This document shows, piece by piece, positions 41,528 through 50,087 of a stretch of 64,000 nt of DNA. Position numbers and translations under genes: made by a program. This stretch comes from Bradyrhizobium sp. CB3481 (lineage in GTDB: Bacteria; Pseudomonadota; Alphaproteobacteria; Rhizobiales; Xanthobacteraceae): NCBI RefSeq assembly GCF_029714305.1, contig NZ_CP121647.1, positions 7,398,501-7,462,500 of the forward strand, given 5' to 3'. Every line of letters starts with the position of its first letter. The first letter of the stretch is position 1. Under the pieces are notes generated by a model that saw only the letters and a program-made list of their open reading frames with translations, searched no databases and was not told where the DNA came from.

Positions 41528-41655
41528 TTATCCTCCCCTGGAGGGGGAGGATCGGTTCGCATGAAATGCGAACCGAGGTGGGGTGACGGTCTCTCTCCAT
41601 CCAACAGTGCCTGTGTCGAGAGATCACCCCACCCCGCCGCTCATTGCATGAGCGT
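41528..41655. repeat. Palindromic repeat, CTCCCC-GTGGGGTGA type
   Basis: CCTCCCCTGGAGGGGGAGG forms one hairpin, GGTTCGCAT and ATGCGAACC form another, and GGTGGGGTGA pairs with TCACCCCACC at the right. It starts just after the metH stop and is directly followed by another element at 41670. Confidence 0.75.
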
Positions 41656-41669
41656 CGCCACTCCTCCCT

Positions 41670-41755
41670 CGTCATCACCGGGCTTGACCCGGTGATCCAT
41701 CTTCACAAGACTCGTGGCGAGGGGATGGATGCCCGGGTCAAGCCCGGGCATGACA
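41670..41755. repeat. Palindromic repeat, CCGGGCTTG type, copy 1
   Basis: GTCATCACCGGGCTTGACCC opens it and GGGTCAAGCCCGGGCATGAC closes it, giving long outer complementarity. It lies immediately before the maiA-like gene. Relatives are at 43221-43350 and 44611-44696. Confidence 0.78.
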
Positions 41756-41775
41756 CAGTGCCCGAGGCTCTTCCC

Positions 41776-42438
41776 ATGAAATTCTTCTCGTTCTGGCGAT
41801 CGCTGGCGAGCTTTCGCGTACGCATCGCCCTCAATCTGAAAAACGTGCCGGCCGAAGTCATCTTCGTCGACATCGACGCCAACGCCCATCGGGATCCCGA
41901 ATACAGGAAGATCAATCCGCAGATGGCGCTGCCGGCACTGGTGGAGGATGACGGCACCACGCTGTTCCAGTCGCTCGCGATCCTCGAATATCTCGACGAG
42001 AAATATCCCTCCCCGCCTTTGCTGCCGACTGACCTGAACGGCCGCGCCCGCGTCCGCGCGCTGGCGCTGATGGTTGCCTGCGAGGGCCATCCGCTACTCA
42101 CGCCGCGGGTGCGGCGCTATCTCGATCACGAGCTGAACCTGCGCGACACCCAGCAGGCGGCCTGGCGGCGGCACTGGACCGTGGAAACGCTCACCGGGCT
42201 GGAAGGGCATCTCGCCGACAACAAGGCCACCGGCCGCTTCTGCCATGGCGATGCGCCGACGCTCGCCGACATCTGCGTGGTCGGCCACGTCACCGTCGCG
42301 ATCACACAGCAGATCGATTTGAAGATCTACCCGACGGTGAAGCGCATCTTCGAGACCGCGATGGCACTGCCGGAATTTGCAAACGCGCATCCGCTGGCGC
42401 AGCCGGATACGCCAGAGGCGATGCGGGCCAAGGCCTGA
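41776..42438 (+). CDS. Maleylacetoacetate isomerase / glutathione S-transferase, zeta-like
   Basis: Glutathione-dependent enzyme of 220 residues. The thioredoxin-like N domain has the Ser-containing motif WRSLASFRVRIALN of zeta-class transferases, then QMALPALVEDDG and the glutathione-binding QSLAILEYLDE. The helical C domain shows FCHGDAPTLADICVV. Zeta-class enzymes isomerise maleylacetoacetate or maleylpyruvate in aromatic catabolism; fumarylacetoacetase is not nearby, so the exact substrate is open. The start is set at 41776, since the frame upstream translates the palindromic repeat. Confidence 0.85.
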   Translation: MKFFSFWRSLASFRVRIALNLKNVPAEVIFVDIDANAHRDPEYRKINPQMALPALVEDDGTTLFQSLAILEYLDEKYPSPPLLPTDLNGRARVRALALMVACEGHPLLTPRVRRYLDHELNLRDTQQAAWRRHWTVETLTGLEGHLADNKATGRFCHGDAPTLADICVVGHVTVAITQQIDLKIYPTVKRIFETAMALPEFANAHPLAQPDTPEAMRAKA

Positions 42439-42548
42439 AAGCGGGCCTGGCCGTTCGGCGGCGCGGCTTTCCGACGCGCCTCACCCGGTCCAACAAAAAT
42501 CGCGAAAACAACCCCATGCACAGTAGGCTTGGGCCTGGCGCTGGGCGC

Positions 42549-42567
42549 GGCCGGACACTGTCCGGCC
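42549..42567. terminator. Palindrome between convergent transferase genes
   Basis: GGCCGGACA-C-TGTCCGGCC is a perfect 9-base inverted repeat five bases past the stop of the minus-strand transferase gene. There is no T-tract, so termination is possible but not certain. Confidence 0.4.
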
Positions 42568-42571
42568 CTGA

Positions 42572-43201
42572 CTATCCCTTCGGCGGCGCCAGCGGCTGGA
42601 CGATTCCCTGGAACGGCGGCAGCGCTTCGCAGCGTTCGGAATGTGCCTTCAGCGCCGGATAGCGCGCGTCGAACAGCGGCGGGTGCGCCTCGCCGACGAA
42701 GCGCAGCACGCAGGCGACCGCGATGTCGGCGTGGCCGATTCTGTCACCCGACCAGTACGGTGCCTTCACCGCGGCGCGCTCCTTCTCCAACACCTCGAGC
42801 ACGCCTGAGATCTGCGTCTTGCAGCGCTCGACCCAGAGCTCGAGTTGCTTGTCCTTGCGCAGCACGCGCTCGTAGAGCAGGCTGACGCCCTTGTCGCCGA
42901 GCCCCATCGCCAGCGCGCAAATCCGTTGATGCTTCCAGCGCGCCTCGCCGCTCTTCGCGATCATCGCCTTGCCCTCGCCGACGCGGTCGTCGAGATAATC
43001 CAGGATCATCGCGCTCTCGATCAGCGCCTCGCCGCTATCCAGCACCAACGTCGGCACCCGCCGCAGCGGATTATAGGCCGCGATCTTGTCGGCATCGCCA
43101 AAGGTCGACCACGGCTTGTGCTCGAATTCGATGCCGTAAAGCCGCATCGCGATGGCAACACGGCGGACAAAGGGAGAGTCGAATTGGCCGATCAGGATCA
43201 T
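42572..43201 (-). CDS. Glutathione S-transferase family protein
   Basis: 209 residues with a thioredoxin-like N domain (ILIGQFDSPFVRRVAIAMRLYG, shown here in part: SPFVRRVA) and the glutathione contact region RRVPTLVLDSGEALIES-like with ALIESAMILDYLD. The helical C domain has SGDRIGHADIAVAC. The Ser/Pro/Phe-Val-Arg-Arg motif is typical of bacterial GSTs of the beta/theta-like type. The substrate is unknown. It is convergent with the zeta-like transferase; the two proteins are only distantly related. Confidence 0.86.
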   Translation of the reverse strand: MILIGQFDSPFVRRVAIAMRLYGIEFEHKPWSTFGDADKIAAYNPLRRVPTLVLDSGEALIESAMILDYLDDRVGEGKAMIAKSGEARWKHQRICALAMGLGDKGVSLLYERVLRKDKQLELWVERCKTQISGVLEVLEKERAAVKAPYWSGDRIGHADIAVACVLRFVGEAHPPLFDARYPALKAHSERCEALPPFQGIVQPLAPPKG

Positions 43202-43220
43202 GTTCGTATTGCTCTCTGCC

Positions 43221-43350
43221 TGTCATGGCCGGGCTTGAACCGGCCATCCATCTTTCTTCGAGAGACTCTTCCGAAGATTGATGGATGCCCGGGCCTTCGC
43301 CGCGTCGAAGGGGCTTCGGCCCCGCAGGCGGGTCAAGCCCGGGCATGACG
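43221..43350. repeat. Palindromic repeat, CCGGGCTTG type, copy 2
   Basis: TGTCATGGCCGGGCTTGAACC at the left and GGTCAAGCCCGGGCATGAC at the right are complementary. The centre (CCGCGTCGAAGGGGCTTCGG) holds a further small hairpin. It separates two divergent genes. Confidence 0.75.
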
Positions 43351-43423
43351 AGGTTGTTGTGGGTTGCGCTGCACGCCATCCTAAGTACGTTAGATAGCAA
43401 TGCAACACGCCAGGTACGTCCCG

Positions 43424-43840
43424 ATGCGCACCCTACCCATGCTCTCTGCGCTGTTCTTGCTGACAGTGGCCGCCACCGCAAACGCCCAAACCACCCCCGC
43501 CGGCTTCCAGTCGCCATCGAAAAACATCGCCTGCCAGTATTTCGACTACGACAAGCAGAACATACTCCGCTGCGACATCAGCACGATGGATACCAAGCCG
43601 CGCCGCCCCGCCGATTGCGAGCTCGACTATGGTGGCGCTTTCGAGATGAACGCCAAGGGCGCGGCCGCGCGCATCTGCCACGGCGACACCGTGATGGATA
43701 AATCGCTGCCAGTCCTCGGCTATGGCGAGGTGTGGCAGCGCGGGGGATTTACGTGCAAATCCGAGCAGGCGGGTGTGACGTGCTTCAATACGGAGCGGCG
43801 CGGGTTTTCGCTGGCGAAGGCGAAGCAGGAGGTGTTTTGA
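43424..43840 (+). CDS. Small secreted cysteine-rich protein (DUF6636-like)
   Basis: 138 residues from the ATG at 43424, with a signal peptide (LPMLSALFLLTVAATANA). The mature part has six cysteines (ACQY, RCDI, DCEL, ICHG, TCKS, TCFN), fitting three disulphides, and the pattern FQSPSKNIACQ with GYGEVWQRGGFTC. That pattern recalls a family of uncharacterised secreted proteins found in actinobacteria and rhizobia. An ATG at 43400 would add eight residues. Function unknown. It lies alone between palindromic repeats. Confidence 0.75.
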   Translation: MRTLPMLSALFLLTVAATANAQTTPAGFQSPSKNIACQYFDYDKQNILRCDISTMDTKPRRPADCELDYGGAFEMNAKGAAARICHGDTVMDKSLPVLGYGEVWQRGGFTCKSEQAGVTCFNTERRGFSLAKAKQEVF

Positions 43841-43872
43841 AGAGAGACGCTCGAAGGCGCGCCAAATACAAT

Positions 43873-43973
43873 CGTCGTACTCCGCGAAAGCGGAGTATCC
43901 AGTACGCCGCGGCGGCTCGGCTCTAGCCCAACTGCTCTGGAATACTGGATCCCCGCCTTCGCGGGGATGACAG
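43873..43973. repeat. Palindromic repeat, GATCC-core type, copy 2
   Basis: ACTCCGCGAAAGCGGAGT forms a hairpin at the left and ATCCCCGCCTTCGCGGGGAT one at the right. ATCCAGTACGCCGCGG and TACTGGAT words match the other copies. It lies between convergent genes. Confidence 0.78.
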
Positions 43974-43998
43974 CGGTCGATGAGGACGCGTTGGCGCC

Positions 43999-44592
43999 TT
44001 ACTCAATCACCGGCACATGTTTCGCCACATCCCGCGCCACGGTGCCGTCCAGCCGCGGATCATCCGTCACTTCGACCTGCCGCCGGAACGGGCGAAAGCC
44101 GGAGCGCTGATAGAACGCCAGCGCCGCGGGGTGGTCGAAGGTGCAGGTGTGCAGCCAGAGTCGATCGATCGGCCGCGACCAGGCGATATCAAGCGCGCGG
44201 TCCATCAGCCAGCGGCCGGCGCCGCTGCCGACCAGTTTTGCCGTGACGCCGAACATGACGATCTCGCACTGGCCGGGCTCGCGGAAATCGAGTTCAAGCA
44301 GGCCTTCGTCGCCGCCGTCATCGACCAGCGCATAGACTTCGAGCTGCGGCGAATGCAGATGAGCCGCAAGCTCGGCATCGCTCATCCTGATCCGGGAAAT
44401 CCACAGCCATTCCTCGCCGATGCGGCGATAGAGATCGCGAAACCAGTCGAGCGGCGGCGTCTCGACCCGGCGCAGCGACCAGGCGCCGGCGGGATCAGGG
44501 CGCGGCGTCGGACGCGCCGTCATCTCCAGATGCGTAACGATGGCGGCGACCTTGCCGGCGGGGATGTCGAAATAGCCGTCGGGAAGGATCAT
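43999..44592 (-). CDS. GNAT family N-acetyltransferase
   Basis: Acetyl-CoA-dependent acetyltransferase, 197 residues. The GNAT core shows FGVTAKLVGSGAGRWLMD (the acetyl-CoA loop V-G-S-G-A-G-R) and the C-terminal LHTCTFDHPAALAFYQRSGF. I chose the ATG at 44592 (MILPDGYFD); the frame remains open upstream, but that part is encoded by a palindromic repeat. The acceptor molecule cannot be told. Confidence 0.86.
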   Translation of the reverse strand: MILPDGYFDIPAGKVAAIVTHLEMTARPTPRPDPAGAWSLRRVETPPLDWFRDLYRRIGEEWLWISRIRMSDAELAAHLHSPQLEVYALVDDGGDEGLLELDFREPGQCEIVMFGVTAKLVGSGAGRWLMDRALDIAWSRPIDRLWLHTCTFDHPAALAFYQRSGFRPFRRQVEVTDDPRLDGTVARDVAKHVPVIE

Positions 44593-44610
44593 TGTGCAAT
44601 CTTTCTCAAC

Positions 44611-44696
44611 GTCATGCCCGGGCTTGTCCCGGGCATCCACGTCTTGCTTTGCTTGCGTGGCCAAGCGTGGATGGCCGGGTCACGCCCGGCCATGAC
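44611..44696. repeat. Palindromic repeat, CCGGGCTTG type, copy 3
   Basis: GTCATGCCCGGGCTTGTCCCGGGCAT forms a hairpin at the left; ATGGCCGGGTCACGCCCGGCCAT forms one at the right. It fills the gap between glpK and the GNAT gene. Confidence 0.78.
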
Positions 44697-44709
44697 GGCG
44701 GAGTGAGGG

Positions 44710-46212
44710 CTACTCCCCCTCGTCGCTCGCCAGCACGCCCTTCACCGCCCTCGCCCAGCCCGCCAGCTTGCGCTCGCGCGTGGCCTTGCTCATGTTCGGC
44801 TTGAAGCGATGTTCGAGCCGCCAGTTGTCGGCGAACCTTGCCGGCTCCGGATAGACGCCAGCGAACAGGCCCGCGAGATAGGCCGCGCCCAGCGCCGTGG
44901 TCTCCTGGATCATCGGGCGATCGACGGGGGCGTCGAGCAGGTCGGCGAGGCGTTGCATGGTCCAGTCGGAGGCGGTCATGCCGCCGTCGACGCGGAGCAC
45001 GATGTTGGCGGCGGTGGCGTCCGGCCAGTCGGCGCGCATTGCGGCCCAGAGGTCGAAGGTCTGGTAGCAAACGCTTTCCAGCGCGGCATGCGCGAGCTCG
45101 GCGGGGCCGGTGTTGCGGGTCAGCCCGAACAGCGCGCCTCGCACGCGTGGATTCCAGTAGGGCGCGCCCATGCCGACGAAGGAAGGCACCAGATAGACGC
45201 TCTGCATGGAATCGGATTTGTCAGCGAGCGGGCCGGTCTCGGAGGCCTGCTTAATGATGCCGAGGCCGTCGCGCAGCCATTGCACGGCGGAACCTGCGAC
45301 GAAGATCGAACCTTCCAGCGCGTAGGTGCGCTTGCCGCCCAGTTGATAGGCGATGGTGGTGAGCAGCTTGTTCTTCGAGGCCACCGGCGTCGTGCCGGTG
45401 TTGAGCAGCGCGAAGCAGCCGGTGCCGTAAGTCGATTTGATCATGCCGGGCGTAAAGCAGGCCTGGCCGATGGTCGCGGCCTGCTGATCGCCGGCAATGC
45501 CCGCGATCGGAATCGAGCCGCCGAGCAGGTCGGCGTCGCTGTCGCCGAATTTGGCCGAAGAATCCTTCACCTCCGGCAGCATCGAGCGCGGCACGCGCAG
45601 AAGCTTTAATAGATCGTCATCCCACTCGCCGGTATGGATGTTGAACAGCAGCGTGCGCGACGCATTGGTGGCGTCGGTCGCGTGCACCTTGCCGCCGGTC
45701 AGCCGCCACAGCAGGTAGCAATCGACGGTGCCGAACATCAGTTCGCCGCGGCCGGCCCGTTCGCGCGCGCCCGGCACATGGTCGAGAATCCAGGCGACTT
45801 TTGTTCCCGAGAAATAGGGATCGATGATCAGGCCGGTCTTGGCCGAAATCGCGGGCTCGTGCCCCTCGGCTTTCAGCTTGGCGCAGATGTCGGCGGTGCG
45901 GCGGTCCTGCCAGACGATGGCGCGATGCACCGCCTGCCCGGTGGCGCGGTCCCAGACGACCGTGGTCTCGCGCTGGTTGGTGATGCCGATCGCAGCGATG
46001 TCCTTGGCGTTCAGGCCGGCTTTCTCCAGCGCTTGGCGGCAGACCGTCATGGTCGAGGTCCAGATGTCCTCAGGCTCGTGCTCGACCCAGCCGGAAGCCG
46101 GAAAATGCTGCGGGAATTCCTGCTGCGCGGTGGCGGCGATGGAAATATCTGATCGGAACACCATGGCGCGCGAGGACGTGGTGCCCTGATCGATGGCCAG
46201 CACAAAGGACAT
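44710..46212 (-). CDS. glpK: Glycerol kinase
   Basis: FGGY-family kinase converting glycerol to sn-glycerol 3-phosphate, 500 residues. ATP-binding and catalytic segments are [15 protein letters not shown], the Asp-containing [27 protein letters not shown] and [15 protein letters not shown] near the C terminus. [10 protein letters not shown] and NQRETTVVW are glycerol-kinase specific. No glycerol transporter or glpD lies beside it. Confidence 0.95.
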   Translation of the reverse strand: MSFVLAIDQGTTSSRAMVFRSDISIAATAQQEFPQHFPASGWVEHEPEDIWTSTMTVCRQALEKAGLNAKDIAAIGITNQRETTVVWDRATGQAVHRAIVWQDRRTADICAKLKAEGHEPAISAKTGLIIDPYFSGTKVAWILDHVPGARERAGRGELMFGTVDCYLLWRLTGGKVHATDATNASRTLLFNIHTGEWDDDLLKLLRVPRSMLPEVKDSSAKFGDSDADLLGGSIPIAGIAGDQQAATIGQACFTPGMIKSTYGTGCFALLNTGTTPVASKNKLLTTIAYQLGGKRTYALEGSIFVAGSAVQWLRDGLGIIKQASETGPLADKSDSMQSVYLVPSFVGMGAPYWNPRVRGALFGLTRNTGPAELAHAALESVCYQTFDLWAAMRADWPDATAANIVLRVDGGMTASDWTMQRLADLLDAPVDRPMIQETTALGAAYLAGLFAGVYPEPARFADNWRLEHRFKPNMSKATRERKLAGWARAVKGVLASDEGE

Positions 46213-46289
46213 GACGTTGCTTCCCCGGGAGGATTGTCGGTTAGGAAGAGAGGCAATCCGATTGGGAGGCGAAGGTCAATATCTTGCTG

Positions 46290-46416
46290 TCGTCCCGGCC
46301 AAGCGAAGCGTGAGCCGGGACCCATACGCCGCGGCCTCTCTATTTTGCGCTGGAGTTAGATGGTCCTCACCAACTAACGACGGTGGTTATGGGTCCCGGC
46401 TCAAGGCCGGGACGAC
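46290..46416. repeat. Palindromic repeat, GGGACCCAT type, copy 1
   Basis: GTCGTCCCGGCCAAGCG at the left pairs with the right end GGCCGGGACGAC, and GAGCCGGGACCCATA pairs with TATGGGTCCCGGCTC. It lies between glpK and the SDR gene. Confidence 0.78.
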
Positions 46417-46441
46417 GCGTGGATAGGCCGCGGCGCGAAAG

Positions 46442-47215
46442 CTACGTCGCCGCGGTCGTCACGCCGCCGTCGACCACGATGGTCTGGCCGGTCATGAAGG
46501 TGGAGGCATCGGAGGAGAGATAGGCCACGGCGCCGGCGATCTCGTCGGGCTCGCCGATGCGGCGCAGCGGTGTGCTTGCGGTGCGGCGCTTGAGGTTTTC
46601 TGGATCTTCCCACAGCGCGCGGGCGAAATCGGTTTTGACGAGGCCCGGCGCGACGCAATTGACGCGCACGCCCTTCGGGCCCCATTCGCCGGCGAGGCTG
46701 CGGCACAGCGCGAAATCCGCCGCCTTGGAGATGCCGTAGGCGCCGATCACGGTCGAGCCGCGCAGGCCGCCGATCGAGGAGATGATCACCACCGAGCCGT
46801 TGCCGCGCTCGGCCATCTGCGGGATCGCCAGCGCGCAGAGCCAGATGTTGCTCTTGACGTTACTGCTCATGATCTTGTCGAAGGCCTCGTCCTTGATGTC
46901 GAGCAGCGGGCCGTAATACGGGTTCACCGCAGCGTTGCAGACGAGGATGTCGACCTTGCCGTAATGTTTTGTCGTGCCCGAAATCAGCGCCTCGACTTCC
47001 TCGCGGCGCGAGATGTTGCAGGCAATGACATGGGCGTTGCCGCCGGATCTCTTGATGCCTTCAGCCACCTCGTGGCAGGCGTCGGCCTTGCGGCTGGAGA
47101 TCACGACTTTTGCGCCGAGTTTTGCGAGCAACTCTGCCGAAGAGCGGCCGATGCCGCGGCTGGAGCCGGTGATGACGGCGACTCTTCCGGTGAGATCGAA
47201 CGGGGTGTTTTTCAT
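46442..47215 (-). CDS. Short-chain dehydrogenase/reductase
   Basis: NAD(P)-dependent oxidoreductase, 257 residues. The Rossmann motif TGSSRGIG sits near residue 16, the NAG-type motif is CNAAVN, and the catalytic Ser and Tyr-Lys lie in ISSIGG and YGISK. It closes with IVVDGGVTT. Lying last in a run of beta-oxidation genes, it may act as a 3-oxoacyl or 3-hydroxyacyl dehydrogenase on the same substrate; that is inferred from position only. Confidence 0.88.
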   Translation of the reverse strand: MKNTPFDLTGRVAVITGSSRGIGRSSAELLAKLGAKVVISSRKADACHEVAEGIKRSGGNAHVIACNISRREEVEALISGTTKHYGKVDILVCNAAVNPYYGPLLDIKDEAFDKIMSSNVKSNIWLCALAIPQMAERGNGSVVIISSIGGLRGSTVIGAYGISKAADFALCRSLAGEWGPKGVRVNCVAPGLVKTDFARALWEDPENLKRRTASTPLRRIGEPDEIAGAVAYLSSDASTFMTGQTIVVDGGVTTAAT

Positions 47216-47246
47216 TGTTAGTTTCTCCGCGTGCTCCGCACACCAC

Positions 47247-47369
47247 TGTCGTCGCCCGGCCTTGTGCGCAATTGCGCACTGGGACCGGGCGACCCAGTAC
47301 GCCGCGGCAGAAGTGATGATGGCGAATTCTCTGGAATACTGGATCCCCCGCTTTCGCGGGGGATGACAG
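47247..47369. repeat. Palindromic repeat, GATCC-core type, copy 3
   Basis: GTCGCCCGG at the left faces CCGGGCGAC, enclosing the perfect palindrome GTGCGCAATTGCGCAC (47264-47279). The right half GGATCCCCCGCTTTCGCGGG matches the other copies. It fills the SDR-acyl-CoA dehydrogenase gap. Confidence 0.78.
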
Positions 47370-47382
47370 CTTGAGTGCGGTC

Positions 47383-48525
47383 TTACACCAGCCCGCCCGC
47401 GTCGGTGACGCGGCGGAGGTGGTAATCCGTGTCGCCAAACGTATTTTCGATCATGGTCAGCCGCTTGAAGTAGTGGCCGATCTTGGCTTCCTGGGTCATA
47501 CCGATGCCGCCGTGAAGCTGGATCGACTGCTGGCCGATGAACTTGCCGGACTTGCCGATCTGCACTTTGGCGGCGGCGACGGCGGTGGCGCGCTCCTTGG
47601 CGCTGTCGAAATCGGCGGCCATGGTCGCGAACATCGACATGCTGCGGGCCTGCTCCAGCGCGACGAACATGTCGGCGGCGCGGTGCTGCAGCGTCTGGAA
47701 GCTGCCGATCGGCACGCCGAACTGCTTTCGCGTCTTGAGATATTCGATGGTGCTCTTCAGCGATTCATCCATCGCGCCGACCGCTTCCGCGCACATCGCG
47801 GTGCGGGCCTCATCGACCACGCGCTCGATCAGCGGCAGGCCGTTCTCGGGATCGCCGATCACAGCATCCGCGCCCACCTCGACGCCGGTGAAGGTGATGT
47901 CGGCAGCATGCAAGCCGTCCTGGGTCGGATAGCCCTTGCGGGTGACGCCCTTGGCGTTCGCCGGCACGATGAACACGCCGACGCCGGTCTTGTCGTGCCG
48001 GCCACCCTTGGTGCGGGCGGTGACGATCAGCGTGTCGGCATTCTCGCCGTTCAGCACGACGAACTTCTCGCCGTCGATCACCCATCCGTCGCCCTTCTTC
48101 TTGGCCGTGGTGGAGACATCGCCGAGATCATAGCGCGAGTTCTTCTCGAGCTGCGCAAAGGCAAAGGTCTTGCTGCCGTCGATAATGCCGGGGATGTGCG
48201 CGGCCTTCTGCTCGGCCGAAGCGCCATGGCGCAGGAATCCGCCGCCGATCACGACGGTGGCGAGATACGGCTCCAGCACCAGCGCCTTGCCGAGCGCTTC
48301 CATCACGATCATGGTCTCGACCGCGCCGGCACCGATGCCGCCATCGTTCTCGGCGAACGGCAGGCCCAGCAGGCCCTGCTCGGCGAGCTTGTTCCAGACG
48401 GCCTTGCTCCAGCCGCCCTTCTCCTTCTGGTACTTCTTGCGTGCATCGAAATCGTAGGAGTCGGTCAACAGACCGTCGATGCTTTCCTTGAGAAGCCGCT
48501 GCTCCTCGGTCAAATCAAAATCCAT
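47383..48525 (-). CDS. Acyl-CoA dehydrogenase, PimD-like
   Basis: FAD-dependent dehydrogenase, 380 residues, beginning MDFDLTEEQRLLKESIDGL. The FAD/substrate segments YDLGDVSTT and GEKFVVLNGENAD are visible; the C domain has GIGMTQEAKIGHYFKRL. Length and order match the smaller of the paired dehydrogenases in the Rhodopseudomonas pim operon, which oxidises dicarboxyl-CoAs. The partner is the next gene upstream, so they may form a heteromer. Substrate chain type is inferred from synteny only. Confidence 0.86.
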   Translation of the reverse strand: MDFDLTEEQRLLKESIDGLLTDSYDFDARKKYQKEKGGWSKAVWNKLAEQGLLGLPFAENDGGIGAGAVETMIVMEALGKALVLEPYLATVVIGGGFLRHGASAEQKAAHIPGIIDGSKTFAFAQLEKNSRYDLGDVSTTAKKKGDGWVIDGEKFVVLNGENADTLIVTARTKGGRHDKTGVGVFIVPANAKGVTRKGYPTQDGLHAADITFTGVEVGADAVIGDPENGLPLIERVVDEARTAMCAEAVGAMDESLKSTIEYLKTRKQFGVPIGSFQTLQHRAADMFVALEQARSMSMFATMAADFDSAKERATAVAAAKVQIGKSGKFIGQQSIQLHGGIGMTQEAKIGHYFKRLTMIENTFGDTDYHLRRVTDAGGLV

Positions 48526-48579
48526 GTTCTCTGCTCTCTCCAGAATTCAATGCGGGCAGCCCTGTTGCCTTACTCTCGG

Positions 48580-48673
48580 TCGTCATCCCCGCGGAAGCGG
48601 GGATCCAGTAATCACCGGCGCGTCGTAAGCCATGACCGCTGCGGCGTACTGGGTCCCCGCCTTCGCGGGGGAC
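48580..48673. repeat. Palindromic repeat, GATCC-core type, copy 4
   Basis: GTCATCCCCGCGGAAGCGGGGAT at the left and GGGTCCCCGCCTTCGCGGGGGAC at the right each form a hairpin, joined by a GCGGCGTACTGG core as in the other copies. It fills the gap between the two acyl-CoA dehydrogenase genes. Confidence 0.78.
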
Positions 48674-48694
48674 CGCATTTGTTTGTGCGGCGAA

Positions 48695-49885
48695 CTACAG
48701 CCCCAGCACCGCCTTGGTGATGATGTTGCGCTGGATCTCGTTGGAGCCGCCGTAGATCGAGACTTTGCGGTTGTTGAAGTAGCTCGGCGCGATTTGAGCG
48801 GTCCAGTCCATGGTCTCGTTGGAGCCGTCGTCGCCATGCACGTCGTAGGGCGCGGCGAACGGGCCGATCACTTCCATCAGAAGCTCGGTGGTGGTCTGCT
48901 GGATTTCCGAGCCCTTGATCTTCAGCACCGAGGACGCGGGGTTGGGCTTGCCCTTGCCGTGCTTGCCTTCGTCGGCGACGACGCGAAGCTGGGTCAGTTC
49001 GAGCGCCTTCAGCTCGATCTCGCACGCCGCAAGCTTCTCGCGAAAACCCTGGTCCTCGATGACGGGCTTGCCGTTCTGTTCGACCTTGGAGGCGAGATCC
49101 TTGATGCGGCGCAGCCGCTCCTTGGAGACGCCGACCCGGGCGATGCCGGTGCGCTCGTTGCCGAGCAGGAATTTTGCATAATCCCAGCCCTTGTTCTCCT
49201 CGCCGATCAGATTCTCGACCGGCACCTCGACGTCGTCAAAGAAGACTTCGTTGACCTCATGACCGCCGTCGATGGTCTCGATCGGGCGCACGGTGACGCC
49301 CTTGCTCTTCATACTGAAGACGATGAAGGAGATGCCCATCTGCTTCTTGGCATTGGTGTCGGTGCGGCACAGGCAGAAGATCATGTCGGCGTGCTGGGCC
49401 AGCGTCGTCCAGGTCTTCTGGCCGTTGATGATGTACTTGTCGCCTTTGCGCTCCGCCTTGGTTTTGAGCGAGGCGAGGTCCGATCCCGAGCCCGGCTCCG
49501 AAAAGCCCTGGCACCACCAGTCATCGACATTGGCGATCCGCGGCAGGTACTGCTGCTTCTGCTTCTCATTGCCGAAGGTGTAGATGACCGGGCCGACCAT
49601 GCTGACGCCGAAGGCGAGCGGCGCCGGCGCCGGATGCATCTGCAGCTCTTCGTTGAAGATGTAGTGCTGCACCGAGGTCCAGCCGGTGCCGCCATATTCC
49701 TTCGGCCAGTGCGAGACGCCCCAGCCCTTCTTGTTCAGGATGCGCCACCAGGCGATCATCTCTTCCTTGGAGAGATGACGGCCCTCGACCATCTTGCGCC
49801 GGGTCTCCGGCGGCACGTTGTCCCGGAAGAAGGCCCTGACCTCTTCACGAAACGCGATTTCTTCCTTGCTGAAAGCGAGATCCAT
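48695..49885 (-). CDS. Acyl-CoA dehydrogenase, PimC-like
   Basis: 396-residue FAD-dependent dehydrogenase with complete motifs: WPKEYGGTG, CQGFSEPGSGSDLAS (the FAD-binding loop), GQKTWTTLAQHADM and the C-terminal IYGGSNEIQRNII. It is the larger partner of the downstream PimD-like protein. Together with the ligase and the hydratase/dehydrogenase upstream it fits the order pimF-pimA-pimC-pimD, with the thiolase gene pimB missing here. Confidence 0.88.
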   Translation of the reverse strand: MDLAFSKEEIAFREEVRAFFRDNVPPETRRKMVEGRHLSKEEMIAWWRILNKKGWGVSHWPKEYGGTGWTSVQHYIFNEELQMHPAPAPLAFGVSMVGPVIYTFGNEKQKQQYLPRIANVDDWWCQGFSEPGSGSDLASLKTKAERKGDKYIINGQKTWTTLAQHADMIFCLCRTDTNAKKQMGISFIVFSMKSKGVTVRPIETIDGGHEVNEVFFDDVEVPVENLIGEENKGWDYAKFLLGNERTGIARVGVSKERLRRIKDLASKVEQNGKPVIEDQGFREKLAACEIELKALELTQLRVVADEGKHGKGKPNPASSVLKIKGSEIQQTTTELLMEVIGPFAAPYDVHGDDGSNETMDWTAQIAPSYFNNRKVSIYGGSNEIQRNIITKAVLGL

Positions 49886-49940
49886 CGGACCCTCCTGTGA
49901 GCGAATGAATTACATTCGTTGTAGCGTGAACTCTCTATTT

Positions 49941-50080
49941 CGTCGTCCCCGCCTAGTGCGCAATTGCGCACGGGGCGCGGGGACCCATAACAACCGGCTT
50001 CTGTAACTGGCAAAGCCGTCTCCCCATCTGCCCCAAGCGTGGCCGTGGCGTATGGGTCCCGGCGCAAGGCCGGGACGATG
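49941..50080. repeat. Palindromic repeat, GGGACCCAT type, copy 2
   Basis: CGTCGTCCCCGCC and the right end GGCCGGGACGA face each other, as do GGGACCCATA and TATGGGTCCC. It contains the perfect palindrome GTGCGCAATTGCGCAC (49956-49971), also present at 47264-47279. It fills the gap between the dehydrogenase and ligase genes. Confidence 0.78.
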
Positions 50081-50087
50081 GTGCGGT

